Source of the DNA: Oopsacas minuta
Taxonomy: Eukaryota > Porifera > Hexactinellida > Lyssacinosida > Leucopsacidae
DNA: 64,000 bases
Assembly: GCA_024704765.1 (NCBI GenBank)
Contig: JAKMXF010000356.1
Location: forward strand, 94,076 to 158,075
Reading direction: 5' to 3'
The position numbers and the translations under genes were made by a program. Of the stretch, positions 52,901-64,000 are shown piece after piece. The notes below the pieces were generated by a model, which saw only the letters and a program-made list of their open reading frames with translations, was not told where the DNA came from and did not search any database. Each line of letters opens with the position of its first letter. Positions within the stretch are counted from its first letter, which is position 1.

Positions 52901-54832
52901 AGAATAGTGGCATAGATTATGATCAATCCACCTGTGAGAAGGTAGAGTCTACTAGTGATGACGTCATTACATGTTCCTGTAATCATCTGACGTCATTTGC
53001 AATACTCATGAGTCCTGACACCAGATACCAGGTTACATTCTTAAGCTACATAATGGTAGTTATGCAGGAATGTATATATCCATATTCTGTTCTATTTTTA
53101 GTACTCTAATGAGATGGCTATATTCACATATGTAGGGTTAAGTGTATCTATTCTGAGTCTAATTATAGCTCTCCTTATATTCACATTTGTTAGGTATGTT
53201 ATTTGTTTGTTTGTTTGTTTGTTTGTTTGTTTGTATATTTGTTTGTTGTTTAGATTTAAGGTATCAATATCAATATTCTTCGTACATTACAACTTAATGC
53301 TTACAGTTCTGATTTCAGAAATTGTGTTTATTATTGGAATTGACAGATCAGAAATTCCTGTAAGATAAGTACAATTAATTTATACCAAATGCCATATTAC
53401 CAAATCTGTTGCTAGGAACTGTGTCTGATAATAGCAATGCTGCTACACTACATTCTATTGGTCAGTTTCAGCTGGATGTTCTTTGAGATTTTTAATTTGT
53501 TAATTCTCATTTTCAAACCAAGAATTTCTCAAAAGAAAATCATTCATTTATACTGGCCCTTGGCTTATGGTGAGTTCTTGTTCTTTATTATTATTATTAT
53601 TATTATTATTATTGTTGTTGTCTAGGTCTACCTCTGATAGTTGTTGCTGCCACTACAGGCATATCTCGCTGTAACTATGGTAACTATAAAGGAATTAGCT
53701 ATCCTGATACGCCCATGAGGTAACACTTATTTGTTAATGTTTGATTATAGCTCATTTATATTTTGTTTTACATTCCAGCACTAATTGCTGGTTGCCAAGG
53801 AGAGGTGCAACTTATTGGGCATTCATTGGTCCATGTCTCTTCATTATTTTGGTAAGTTAACACCTTTAATAAATATGAATAATTATTAAATTCTTGAATC
53901 TGATAGGTCAATTCAATTCTGTTTTTTGTGCTCGTCATCAAGCTTATTCAAATAAAATGGGCGGCTAAATCATACCGCGCCTCTTCACTGCACAAATCAA
54001 AAACTCACACCTTAGCTGAAGGATTCGTGTATGTTAAATAATCATATTTTGACACCTTTATATTCACACAATATTCGTATTTGTAGATCTGCTATTAGAG
54101 CTTCTGTAATTTTGCTACCAATTATGGGATTCACTTGGATATTTGGAGTGTTTGCTATTAACTCAGAAGAATCCATTTCTTTGATATTTCAATGGCTATT
54201 CCTAGTGTTCAATTGTTTACAGGTAACAACAACAACAACAACAACAACAACGGAGGGTCATATATGTTCTTATTAAGGAGGTTCCTCCTCTGTTATGACT
54301 TGATTTCTTTTCTTTAGGGATTTTTCATTTTCTTATTTTACTGTGTATTCAAGACTGAAGTAAGTTTATTAATAAACACATTAACCATATGTCAGTTATA
54401 AGAACAGCCCTAGGAGTCTTATAACCAGTATCCACTGTACTAACATTTCTCCCTAACAACCAGGGGTGATATAGGAATGTATTCTTAGGTAAGAGATGCA
54501 GCTTTGTTGATTATTTTAAGGAAAGTATTCAGACGAGAAATCCGATTGGCTGAGGGAGAAACTTTGTTTTCTACAATTCCAAGGAAGTTAAGCATAGCTA
54601 ATGAGGTTAGTCAGCCAATCAAAATATAGACTTTATACATTATGTTTGTTGTTGTTTATTTGAGTATTAATGTAAATATTTATTTTAGAAAAGTAGTCAT
54701 AAAAAATCTTCTTTCTCTCTGGAGTCCCCGACTAAGCAATACAGGCAAAGCATACAATTAATAGCAGTTAAGGAGAAATCTTTTGATGAAACTTTTTCCA
54801 ATTCTTTGGACAATTCTAATCAGAATTTATAG
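49908..54832 (+). CDS. Adhesion G-protein-coupled receptor
   Basis: Twenty-two exons (49908-50057, 50114-50321, 50380-50733, 50932-51315, 51368-51630, ... 54689-54832) summing to 3327 nt (1,108 aa). It has a signal peptide ([21 protein letters not shown]) and an Ig-like region ([17 protein letters not shown]). EGF-like modules follow, including a calcium-binding type ([11 protein letters not shown]...), then a Thr-Pro repeat stalk (51407-51557) and a GAIN domain. The GPS is [12 protein letters not shown], where autoproteolysis at HL/T is expected. Seven transmembrane helices run from 53102 ([16 protein letters not shown]) to 54359, and the cytoplasmic tail is Ser/Lys-rich. It belongs to the EGF-containing adhesion group (ADGRE/L-like); the ligand is unknown. 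The donor at 54028 (GTATGT) is preferred over one two bases earlier because it keeps phase. Confidence 0.93.
50755..50890. repeat. Dispersed TGTACAAATATGG repeat
   Basis: In a receptor intron. Carries AAAATTGTACAAATATGGCC, AAAGTAAC and CCTCTTGAGCTC in the same order as 1860-1970 (AAAATTGTACAAATATGTCC, AAAGTAAC, CCCTTGAGCTTCG). Partial relatives lie at 17630-17745, 27288-27350 and 44036-44090. Confidence 0.5.
51407..51557 (+). repeat. (ACACCA)n coding microsatellite, Thr-Pro stalk
   Basis: About 25 tandem hexamers within exon 5 of the receptor encode Thr-Pro dipeptides, with a rare ACACCG variant. The reading frame is confirmed by flanking exon phase. Such a stalk would be O-glycosylated and extended, separating the EGF region from the GAIN domain. 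Confidence 0.9.
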
Positions 54833-55617
54833 ATGTTACTAATTTTAGATTTTATGTAAATAGGAGGATTGTTATTATTTGTATTTTTATGCAAATTATG
54901 TTTTTCAGTTTGTAAATAATCCTATTTGTATTTGTATTTGTTTTTGTCATAAATATAATTGAATTAGTGATCATATTTGAGATATCACGACAGAACAAAG
55001 CGCGTAATTGATTGGTTAAATTAGAGATGGAGCACTCAGCTCCGAGCTAACCAATCAAATTAGATAATTATAGAAATTTATATTAATTATAACTTCGTTA
55101 AGAAATATCTTTAATAACTTAACAAGGATAATCCAATTAGAATATTTCTAGAAAATATGCGTTAGTATAATACACACCATCTGTGAGGGAGTGTATGGCT
55201 CAGGCATTCTTTACATAACAACATCTGCTTGCCGTATTATTGGTTAACCTTATAACAACATTGCAGATTGATAGGTATGTGTGATTTCAGCTAAAGGGGC
55301 ATATTAAACAAAATATTTACAAATGGTATGTGGTGACATACAAGTACGCCCACATTCCATGCATATCTATATGTTGTTATGGTGGGTGGGAGGGATATTA
55401 AATAATAATCACTCTGAAATGCTTATCGTGTTTTGTAACTAATTTTACATTTTGAATTAAATTAGATTTAGAAAGCAAATTTGAAATTTGAAATTGGAAG
55501 ATCCAATTTCATAAATCTGATTGGATAATTAGCTAATTATATTATCGTAGGAAATGTAATTTGTAGGAATTGAACAATAAACCAAAATATTTGTTGTTAT
55601 TTGTTACTTAACACCTC
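54833..55617. other. Intergenic region after adhesion GPCR
   Basis: No gene is supported. The stretch contains an inverted pair TTGATTGGTTA...CTAACCAATCAA (55010-55065) and AT-rich sequence. Confidence 0.5.
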
Positions 55618-55963
55618 TTATAGTAGGTTGTATATTAAGAGAGAATCCGTTTCCTCCAACAAGTTATCTACCGGACTGGCGGCGTCTCCTTGATTTAACA
55701 AATAAGAATTATCACAGCATCTGTTTGTCGATATTACTTCCCTTTTAGAATCTAAAATTTGACTAATTAAATCCATTACCTTAATTTGGCGCCAACTACT
55801 CACCCACAACTTCCACTCTGGCCAATCAAATGCTGCGGTTCTCTATAATAATCAAAATTCCAATATCGGATTTGGTTGCGATGTACCACTAAGTTACAAA
55901 GATACCTGTAACTTCATAGAATGAATTGCAGCCAATCCAACACATAAATTCACAAGATTCCAT
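55618..55963 (-). CDS. Small two-exon protein of unknown function
   Basis: Exon 1 (55906-55963) starts MESCEFMCWIGCNSF and ends in a consensus donor (ACAG/GTATC). Exon 2 (55618-55832) begins at an AG in frame with AFDWPEWKLWV and ends at a stop. The sum is 273 nt, exactly 90 aa plus stop. It has Cys near the N-terminus, an acidic C-terminus and no recognised domain, signal peptide or membrane segment. It is divergent from the forkhead gene. The clean phase supports it, but there is no homology. Confidence 0.4.
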
Positions 55964-56584
55964 CTGATTGGTGGATTATAAATCTGAATTAACGAATGAG
56001 ATTGCAGAGTTGAGGCTTACTGTCATATTTAAGATTACATCACATAATTTGTAGTTTCGCAAACACATTCTTATGACGTAATAAATATTTATGTTTACTT
56101 ACCATTACATCACAATAAATGGAAAGTAATACTATTACTCATTGGAGGCGATTTGGTCACAAAACATAATTTTGTAATTTTGGAAATTTCGGATTTACTG
56201 ATTTTATTGCTGCGCCATTTAGCATATTTATGGAATTATCATCTGGTGGTAACTATGCAGATTCTACAAATATTTGTTTTACTAAACACCTGTTGGAATT
56301 TGATAATCAGCTGGGATTAGAAATTGTAAATATTAAATGTAGTTACATTTCAAATAACAAACATTAATAGTATTCAAAACAAATATAAACAATAAACAGA
56401 GAGATATAAATAACAATATTTCCCTAGAGATATTCTATGGTGTCATATACACCACTTGTGCCACTTTTAAATAGAAACAATGCAAATAATAACAATACTA
56501 TTGTTTGTGAAAGTCTGTTTACAATTCACAGAACTATAAATACTACAGTGAACTCTATATGAACCAATCAGATCGCAGAGTTCA
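55964..56584. promoter_or_regulatory. Upstream region of forkhead gene
   Basis: About 620 bp between the small minus-strand gene and the forkhead start. CCAATCA boxes occur close to both starts (55967-55975 and 56563-56569), compatible with NF-Y-type promoter elements. Nothing else was recognised. Confidence 0.4.
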
Positions 56585-57451
56585 ATGAGTTCACTACTTA
56601 GGCCTACTTCCCCTGACTATGACATGGAGGTGGATGTAGATTCACTGGAATTCCAGAAGAGAGAAGAACAACTGTCTCTACTGCCCTCCAACCAATCAGA
56701 TCACATCCTCGAGAGCTTAGAGAAAGACGATGTGTTCGATATGGGAGTAGACGGCTCGTCTTGTGAAGAAAAACCTGCGTTTTCGTATAACTCTTTGATA
56801 ATGATGGCTATCCGTAACAGCCCTGACAATAAACTGACTCTATCCGGTATCTACGATTACATCTCCACGCATTACCCCTTTTATAAGCGACACAAACCTG
56901 GATGGCAGAATTCCATAAGGCACAATCTGTCGCTAAACAAATGCTTTATTAAAATTCCTCGGCCTTATGACGACCCCGGGAAAGGAAACTACTGGACACT
57001 CAGTCCAGAATGTGACGATATGTTTATAGGCAGTCCGGGGGGTAAACTTAGGAAGAGGTCCCGCTCTCGGAAACCTAAGGCACTCAGGAAATACGCATCA
57101 TGTGAAACTATGAATCATCTGGGTACAGAGGACAGTTTCACACCTCTGGGGTCACACAGGAGCCTCGCAACCTCTCAAACTCTCCTCCCAATTATAGGGC
57201 TACAGCCCCAGACGCTTGAATCTACAAATCATAACTTATCAAAAGGGAAATCCTTCTCCATGGAGGCTCTCTTGTCCCCAGCTACTCAGCACTCATTGGT
57301 ACCGCAATTAATAATAGCTCACCCCCAGACCCCCCTAGTCCCCCAAATAAGCCTCAATCCAGGAATGTATATCCCAAATATTCAAATGTTGTCTCATTAT
57401 CCCGTCTCTTTAATTGCATGTCAGCCAGGACAAGATGAACCAATCAGCTGA
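56585..57451 (+). CDS. Forkhead transcription factor, FoxG-like
   Basis: Intronless 288-aa DNA-binding protein. The forkhead domain (~63-158) begins [18 protein letters not shown], contains the recognition helix [16 protein letters not shown], and ends in wing 2 with DDPGKGNYW and [16 protein letters not shown]. The DDPGKGNYW...DD-FIG...GKLR-RS ending is typical of FoxG (compare the domain order in BF-1), so a FoxG-class assignment is favoured; FoxL or FoxQ-like are alternatives. The acidic N-terminus is short and the C-terminus is Pro/Ser-rich. It is probably a developmental regulator acting in the nucleus. AATAAA lies at 57713. Confidence 0.85.
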   Translation: MSSLLRPTSPDYDMEVDVDSLEFQKREEQLSLLPSNQSDHILESLEKDDVFDMGVDGSSCEEKPAFSYNSLIMMAIRNSPDNKLTLSGIYDYISTHYPFYKRHKPGWQNSIRHNLSLNKCFIKIPRPYDDPGKGNYWTLSPECDDMFIGSPGGKLRKRSRSRKPKALRKYASCETMNHLGTEDSFTPLGSHRSLATSQTLLPIIGLQPQTLESTNHNLSKGKSFSMEALLSPATQHSLVPQLIIAHPQTPLVPQISLNPGMYIPNIQMLSHYPVSLIACQPGQDEPIS

Positions 57452-58055
57452 TAGCTTTGCATAATTTGAATTTGTTGTTAATATTATTTGCAAAATACGC
57501 TTTTTGATTGATTTTTTGATAAATTTGCGGCAATTTTAATATAATTATTTTCCTCAAAAAATGAAATAGTTTTCAAATAATTGAAATGTATTACAATTAG
57601 AAATGACACAACAACTACAAATTGAAAATATTAGCCAATCAATATTCATGCATTTTTGGGAAATATGGCTACACAAAGACAGCAGCTAGTTTAACCAAAT
57701 ATAATTGTCAGAAATAAATGATAATAGCTAACATCATATTTGTCAAACATTCCAATCTATTTGCATAGCAACACGTGCGGTAATCTTGTTACACAAATAA
57801 CCAAACAAATGCTTCAACACAATCACAAGATAAATAGAATTTTCTGGAAAATAAATACAAATAATCTCAGATAAAGTAAATGCGATTAGTTGACAAATAT
57901 ACAAATCAGTGAAAATATTGATAACCACCTCTATAAGATAAATTCTCATAAGTTATTGGTTAATTAAATAAACGTATGTATATTATACACATAGAAAACT
58001 TACATAGTATATCACCTTATGTTAAATAGTCAGGACATAAATATTTAATAAAAAC
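57452..58055. other. Convergent intergenic region, forkhead / CD2AP-like
   Basis: AT-rich 3' flanks of both genes. A + strand AATAAA at 57713 probably serves the forkhead transcript. No gene is seen. Confidence 0.5.
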
Positions 58056-60069
58056 TCAAATTTTTTTCTCAGGTATCCAGAATTCAGCTCGGCGTTTCTT
58101 CAGAGAATCAACTTCAATCTTTAGCTCTGCTATCATTTTCTTGTCGTCAATGCCCTCTTCAACTAATCTGTCAAAATCTTCTCTGTATTCTTGCTTTAGT
58201 TTGTAAAATTCCTTTTTCAAATCTGACATCTCAGCCCGTAATTGGTCAAATTCGGACGGATCAATAGACCGTGCTAGAATCTCGACATTCTCCGGAGCCT
58301 TGGGGACTGAGGGACGAGCCTGATCGTGAGAGGCCCGACGGACCGGCGCCTTCTGTTCCTCTTGAGTGACAGGATCTTCTATAAATAGAATGAAGTAAGT
58401 AAAAAATATAATTAAGTAATAAATCAGGTAACATTTGGTCATTTGAAATGCAAATTATTCTATTCACGCAGATGGACAAAATATAGAATTTGATTGGCTG
58501 CACACACCCTGAGAGTCTATAGCTCTGGACAGCAGCAGATCACGAGAGGGCGGACGCTTGGCCCCAGACGGCGGTCTGACGCGGTCCTTGGTTGGATGTC
58601 TGAGTGCAACTTCGTCGTCGAGGGGGGGCTTACCCTGGATGGCCCGCGGAGCCTGGACAGGCGCGGGAATCTGTCCGTTGTCGGTAGGCGGTACCATAGG
58701 ATCAGGCCCCACGTTGAGTTTATTTCTTCTGTCCAGTTTCCGTTGGAGCTCATTTGTAGGACCGCTACGCTTGGGGGTCGGCGCAGGGGCACCCTTGAGG
58801 GAGGGCTTCCTCGGAATAGAGGGCTCAATCTCTGGTTCAGTCCGGGGGGCCTGAGACGGTTTGAGGAGTGGTTTCTGAGGAACTGACTTCAGAGCAGCCT
58901 CAGGAATAAGTTCTACAAAATTATTCGGGAATACTCCAGTCTTACCGTTAAGCCTTCCCTCCCACCAGCCCTCTGCGTGCTCTTTGTTAAGAATATCCAC
59001 AATGTCACCAATCTAGAATAAAACCACTTAAAAGAGGCACAAATGAGACACATTTAATTTTGTTACCTCTAATTTCAACTCGTCCTCTTCCTGAGGCTCG
59101 TAGCTGAATGCCACTTTAGCCCGCTCAATCTGATTGGATAACTTCTTCTCAGACGGTTTCCCTGCACAACAACGATAATTAAGGATTGGAATGAAGTTAT
59201 AATAAACAAATATTACAAACCTCCTTGGATAGGTATGATTGGGAGAGCTATGCCACCAACAGGTACCTTGTTCTTAACGTCTCTAGCGGTTTGTGTCGGA
59301 GCATCAGCTGGAGTTTCCTCAATAAATTCTACAAAGTTTGAGGGAAAAACTCCTCTTGAACCTTTATGAGACCCACTCAGCCACCCATCCTCCACCTGGT
59401 TGAATATCTCAACAATGTCTCCAACCTAAATATGATGAATAAACAAACAAACAAACAAACAAACAAACAAACAAGTGAACTAACTTCAAGTTTCAATTCG
59501 TCAGGATTCACAGGTTTGTAAGAAAATGTGACTTTTGCCCTTTGAGTCTTGTTAATACCTGTCCTAAGCGCGGGATCTGATTGGGTGGGAGCATATTTAG
59601 GCGCAGAGTGTCCTGTAGGAGATAAAACTTCAGATGGATAGCGAGGAGAAATCATCGTAAACACACAAACAAACAAACAAACAAACAAACAAGTGAGAAT
59701 TCATATTTTATTGAGTTAGCTAAATAAGCCAAATAATAACTCACAAACAGAACAGGCTTCAGTGCATAAAATGGTTACTAAACACCTCACATCAATCAAA
59801 TAAGGAATTTAATTATTATTTACTTATAAGAACTCTGTTGTTATGTACATACCTACGTTGTTGCTAGGGGGTGAAGGATTGGAATGTGTAGGCGTCATTG
59901 CAGCAACGAAATTATTCGGGAATACTCCTCTTTGCCCGTTTAACATTCCGCTCCACCAGCCGTCCTCCAGATCCCCGCCCGAAATAACTTCTGTAACCAC
60001 ATCCCCCATCTTCAGATCCAACTCATCTTCCTCACCAGCTTTGTAGTCAAATAATACTTTACATTCCAT
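58056..60069 (-). CDS. Three-SH3 adaptor, CD2AP/CIN85 family
   Basis: Scaffold linking receptor ubiquitination (Cbl) and endocytosis to actin. Six exons: 59853-60069, 59485-59612, 59221-59425, 59067-59161, 58508-59012, 58056-58378. They sum to 1473 nt (490 aa). SH3-1 starts at residue 1 ([17 protein letters not shown]...WWSGMLNG). SH3-2 carries [17 protein letters not shown]...GWLSGSHKG and SH3-3 carries [17 protein letters not shown]...GWWEGRLNG; each ends in GVFPxNFV. A long Pro/Arg/Lys-rich linker with PxxP motifs and a C-terminal coiled coil ([16 protein letters not shown]...) follow, as in CD2AP and SH3KBP1. It is shorter than the vertebrate ones (~640 aa). Confidence 0.94.
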
Positions 60070-60197
60070 TGCTAATATCGGTAACTACGCAACAAGAGTA
60101 TCAAATATGTGAGAAATGAACGAGGAATTTATGAAAATGATAAAACTGATTACTCTGAAATATACAACTTTAAGTGGCAATAATAACAGGTGACCTG

Positions 60198-62278
60198 TTA
60201 GCAGTAGCTCTGCATGTCAGGACAGCTGAGTCTGAGTACAGCCTTTGTAAGGAACGGATGAGACAAGAGGTCACGGGCATTGGACCGGAGCCTCGGGTCT
60301 TTAACCAAAAGGTGTGAAATAAAATCTGTCAGCTGAGAGGAGTAGCGTTCCTGATTGGCTAGAACAGGGGACGGATTAGTGACCACTAGACCCATAGCAA
60401 CAGATTGTGTCTCTCTGAAATGTGGTGGTTCCCCCTCCATCATTTCAATTAGCATAATCCCTAGTGACCAGATGTCTACTTCTGTCCCGTACGGCTGCCT
60501 TAGAATAACCTCGGGGGCCATCCAATAAGGAGTACCGACCAGCGACTTCCTTCTGCTCCGTTGGGGGTCTGACACCTTGATACGTGCACAGTACCCGAAA
60601 TCTGACAACTTTACCTAAAAATAGAACAGGTTTCAATAATGAATTGAATTAAAACATTCCATACCCTTCCTTCGTTGTCAAGGAGAATAGAGTCAGATTT
60701 TATGTCTCTATGTATAATCCCTCTAGAATGCAGATAATCTAGAGCTAATAAGGTGTCTCTACAGACGAGAGCAGCTTCTGATTCGCTGAGTCTTCTAGAC
60801 AAGACAACCTCTGTAAGAGCACCAAGCTCCATGAGGTGCATTATCAACCATAACTCATTCTCTATCAAATAACTGCCATATGATGTCACTACTCTATCAT
60901 GATCCAATCTAAGAGGACAATAATTAAGAGATAAAGTAAATAATAACAACAGAATGACTAACGTCTTAGAAATGACTACTTCATTGAAGAGTAGTTCTCT
61001 CCTCTGTTGTCTCCTAACATCCATACGCTTTACAGCAACTGGTCTATCCTCCAGCACGTCCCTAGCCTTCCATACAGAAGCAGTACTACCTGCTCCAATT
61101 CTAAACAGTAGCTTGAATCTGATACGTGGATCTCCTGTAATGGAAATCTAATTTTAGAATTACAGCAGATATCTCTTATAATATCATATTCTGCTAAGGG
61201 TGTAATTAATAGCTATAAATATTGTAAATAGACCAAATCACAAACCTGGTAGGACAACGTATTTAAGTTTATCAGTGAAATCGTCGTAAGAGAAGTGACA
61301 AGGAGATGTCCTCTTCCTGGAGATAGGGGTAGTCTCTATAGGATATATTTACAAATAATATTATAGAAAGCAGGAAAATAGGCTTCTCTAACCTGTACTC
61401 TGCTCAATTAACATTTCTAACACAGGAGGACAACAGGTGACGGAATTATCCGAATAGTTCCGCTTATGACCAATCGATCTCTTCTCTGAATGAGTCAACT
61501 GATCACAGGGTGTGCTGATAGGGCTGTTTCTGGGGTGAAACTCCAGACCGCAGGAAGGAGACCGGGGAACTCTAAGAGGGGATGTGGTTTGGAAAGAGCG
61601 GAGAGAAGGAGCTACAAAAAATATTTCCCTCTCTTGTCCTAAATTTCTGACAGGTCTGAGGGAACTTAATTGGTCCGAGGAATTACTGACAGATGATTGG
61701 TTAAGTGAGTGATCTGATGTCCTAACAAAGCTGCCATTGGATTGGCTGAGTTTACTGCTAGGAGGAATGTATGGAGCAGATTTGGTGGAGGATAGTTTAT
61801 AATGTGTTATAGCTATAAATAGCATAATTGAATATGACAAATACGTAACAGGGAATGACTAAATATTAGTTTAATAAGCATTCAAATATAATTACAAATT
61901 TAGAATTCTCTAACTCAATATTTTGCCTAATGTAAACATAACAAATTACAAAACAATACGTACACAAAAATAATAGAATAAATGGGATTAGAACTCACAA
62001 TTAATTGCCTGTGAAGATGCTGTCTCGGATTCTTCTAGGAATTTAAACACTGAATCTAAGTCTGTATTATCATTAGAGGAAACTATGCCCTGTCTCCGAG
62101 GATAGGAGGGACATGTCTCAACCAATGAGCGCCATTGGGGAGGGAGACCATCGAAGAATCCTTTCTCCTGAGAATAGGACGCGTGGAAGCGATGCTCGAA
62201 ATTGATTGGTCCAGAAATAACGAGCCTCTGCTTGGGACGATCCTTGGAAGATCTGACAATATTTCTGATGGAATTCAT
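60198..62278 (-). CDS. Group II p21-activated kinase (PAK4-like)
   Basis: Ser/Thr kinase acting downstream of Cdc42. Six exons: 61999-62278, 61393-61812, 61246-61335, 60963-61134, 60665-60908, 60198-60614. They sum to 1623 nt (540 aa). The N-terminal CRIB motif is ISGPINFEHRFHASY...GLPPQW, with the FEHR-H signature and GLPxQW ending of group II PAKs. A Ser-rich linker follows. The kinase has a Gly loop (IGAGSTASVWKA), VAVKRM (catalytic Lys), HRDIKSDSILL, SDFGYCA and an activation loop RKSLVGTPYWMAPEV. All catalytic residues are present. The ATG at 62278 is the first in frame. Confidence 0.93.
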
Positions 62279-63444
62279 TAGGAACGAATTGACCAATCAA
62301 TTATCAGCTATTTGCATACTAGACATACAAGATAAGGATTAGGCATATTTAGACAATCCATGTATCAGAGAATCTAGAGAGTGGCAGAGAGCCACAAAAG
62401 ATTCAGTAAGCCACAATTAATTTCTTTGTAACAGAATGGAACAATAATGTGAATAAATAAAACAATGGATGTATGACACAATTAAAGTTCTGAGAATTAC
62501 ATTTGGAAGATAAAATACTGTTAAACTTGTCTATACCGGCAAAGGAAGGGGCTGGTGAATCTTGGCAGTTAGAAACACGTGGCCGCTATAGAGAGGTGAT
62601 TATAATGGGAAATCGGAGAGGACTGTATTAAGGTGGACGCTATGTACAGGTGACCGTATTATAGAGGTGGCATTCATGCAGGGTTGACTGTACATAACTT
62701 CAGTAAACCTAATTGTACAAATATGAACTCCCATCGATTAACAATAGCAAAATATCAGAATGCCTACTGTAACCATTCAGCCATTTTTCAGCATCAAATA
62801 ATGACAACATTAGCAGACCAAGTATGTGATCTTCTGAAGTTATAATATATCTTATTGATATATTACAATCATGATAAAGGTAGTAGCGGATTAAAATCGT
62901 TAGAAGTTATATTATGGAATTTCGGTATAATTATTACACGATAGTTAGAAGACAAATAATCGAATACAAATATTAATATCTCTGTGGAAGTCCCTCAGGG
63001 CTGCTGGTTAGTAACTTGGTTATAAGTAGACACCTCTGACACACATCGCAATTGCTCAGGTCATGCTCAAGAGAAAGAGGTAGAATATAAGAGGAAGGAA
63101 GTAGAGATGAAAAGAGGAAAAGAGAAAAGAGAAGAGAGAGAAAATATTAATCATTATGTTCAATTCTGATGGTATATATACTTGTTGGTGAGTTGCAGGC
63201 GTCACAACAGGTTTAGTATAAACTACAGTATTTCCGTAGTGACCACTTGCAACAACTGAAATGTTTGTAACGCTTGCAACACCTGCAATACTAGTCACAA
63301 CTGCACCGCATGCAACAACTACACTTGTGAAAAGAGTATAAATACGAGCAATAGTTTCATTTGGAATATTTCTTCTACTTCTCTCCAAGATGTCTAATCT
63401 CTTCACTCTCCTTCCTCCTCACGTTCCTATTCTCTCTACCTATT

Positions 63445-63624
63445 ACAGTGCTACAGCCATACTCTGAATTCTACACTAACCTCTGCTCAATTTTCAGACA
63501 GAATTCTCTCAATTCTTCACTCACCTCAGACAGTATAAATATAAATTCCTATCTAACTGAACCTAGAAACATTAGAGATGCTAAAGAAGTGATTGGAAAT
63601 ACAATTATAATGTATGTTAATTGA
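63445..63624 (+). CDS. Possible terminal exon, unknown
   Basis: After a pyrimidine-rich acceptor-like CTACCTATTACAG, an open frame encodes a polar segment (VLQPYSEFYTNLC...) to a stop at 63622-63624. The upstream part of the same frame is hydrophobic, like a signal peptide, but has no ATG. It may be an exon of a gene lying mostly elsewhere or chance. Confidence 0.2.
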   Translation, partial: TVLQPYSEFYTNLCSIFRQNSLNSSLTSDSININSYLTEPRNIRDAKEVIGNTIIMYVN

Positions 63625-63754
63625 ATTTCATAATTGTTAAGAGCGTAGAATTATGATTTGAATATTTGAAATATTATGGAACTTATAATGCATAGAGTAG
63701 TGGAATAGTTATACTACAAAACATTCCTAAAATAGATTAAACAAGTAGTACAGT

Positions 63755-63890
63755 CAATGCAGGTTATAAGAACATCGTCGAGAAATGGAAATAAAGACCG
63801 TAAAAGCAGAATGTCTTAGAAAAGAACATGTTCCTATAACCAGCATGTCTTGTAAAGAAACAAGTTCTTATAACCAGCATGTCTCATAGC
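63755..63890. repeat. ATAACCAGCATG repeat cluster
   Basis: Three units (GGTTATAAGAACATCG, TTCCTATAACCAGCATG, TTCTTATAACCAGCATG) related to those at 22640-22800, 46100-46170 and 54395-54440. Confidence 0.45.
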
Positions 63891-64000
63891 CGAACAAATT
63901 TTGGATTGAAAGCTGGGTAATGGAGTGTCTTGCTAGTATTATATAAAAACTGGCTAAGAAGATGGTAGACTATGGACTTTGACATGATTATCTAAGTAGA

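Larger units (their letters stand above)
62279..64000. other. Terminal region without a convincing gene
   Basis: AT-rich. A Val/Ala/Thr-rich minus-strand ORF (63056-63406) and a plus-strand frame overlap it. Neither has a proper start or homology. Units of the ATAACCAGCAT repeat lie at 63755-63890. Confidence 0.5.

Noticed and set aside
58494-58886. Long plus-strand ORFs antisense to the CD2AP-like gene
   Set aside because: They are the shadow of a Pro/Arg-rich coding exon (58508-59012) on the opposite strand.
63056-63406. Val/Ala/Thr-rich minus-strand ORF near the window end
   Set aside because: No ATG at the right place, overlaps a plus-strand candidate, and its low-complexity composition comes from a TTGCAAC-type repeated sequence.

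Overview
This window is nuclear DNA from an animal. It is AT-rich and gene-dense, with many short introns (mostly about 60-200 bp, GT-AG) full of (TTTG)n/(CAAA)n microsatellites and short inverted-repeat elements. The gene set is metazoan: a death-fold caspase, an adhesion GPCR, a FoxG-like forkhead factor, a CD2AP/CIN85 adaptor, a group II PAK, vasohibin, and a tandem MyTH4-FERM myosin. Compactness, very short introns and the presence of a class-XXII-like myosin suggest an early-branching animal such as a sponge. That placement is an inference and no marker here proves it.

Layout. 0-9.5 kb: 3' part of a caspase gene (+), a TAX1BP1/CALCOCO-like autophagy receptor (-), and a puromycin-sensitive aminopeptidase gene (-) with a complete bHLH gene inside one intron. 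9.9-15.7 kb: a local array of an unrecognised protein family (three intact ORFs plus a C-terminal remnant) with a recent duplication, a coding minisatellite and a transposon-like element whose ends match the V(D)J heptamer. 16-22 kb: a two-repeat beta-trefoil-like protein and a USP36/42-type deubiquitinase (both -). 22-24 kb: repeats and a ~620 bp near-perfect palindrome. 23.9-27.6 kb: vasohibin (-) divergent from a secreted proteinase-K-like protease (+). 27.9-49.6 kb: an all-minus, tightly packed block of TRPT1 (tRNA 2'-phosphotransferase, with RAD23 inside an intron), NUP155, G3BP, ornithine decarboxylase and a 36-exon myosin. 49.9-54.8 kb: adhesion GPCR (+). 55.6-57.5 kb: a small two-exon gene (-) divergent from a FoxG-like gene (+). 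58-62.3 kb: CD2AP/CIN85 and group II PAK (both -). The last 1.7 kb has no convincing gene.

Most multi-exon models were built by hand from splice signals and homology. For most of them the summed exon lengths divide by three, which supports the junctions; individual boundaries may be off by one or two bases in low-complexity lines. Most genes are unrelated housekeeping or signalling genes. There is no operon logic, although several pairs share short divergent promoters.

The most novel content is the 9.9-15.7 kb protein family, the Transib/RAG-like miniature element, the large palindrome with nested hairpins, and the two same-strand nested genes.
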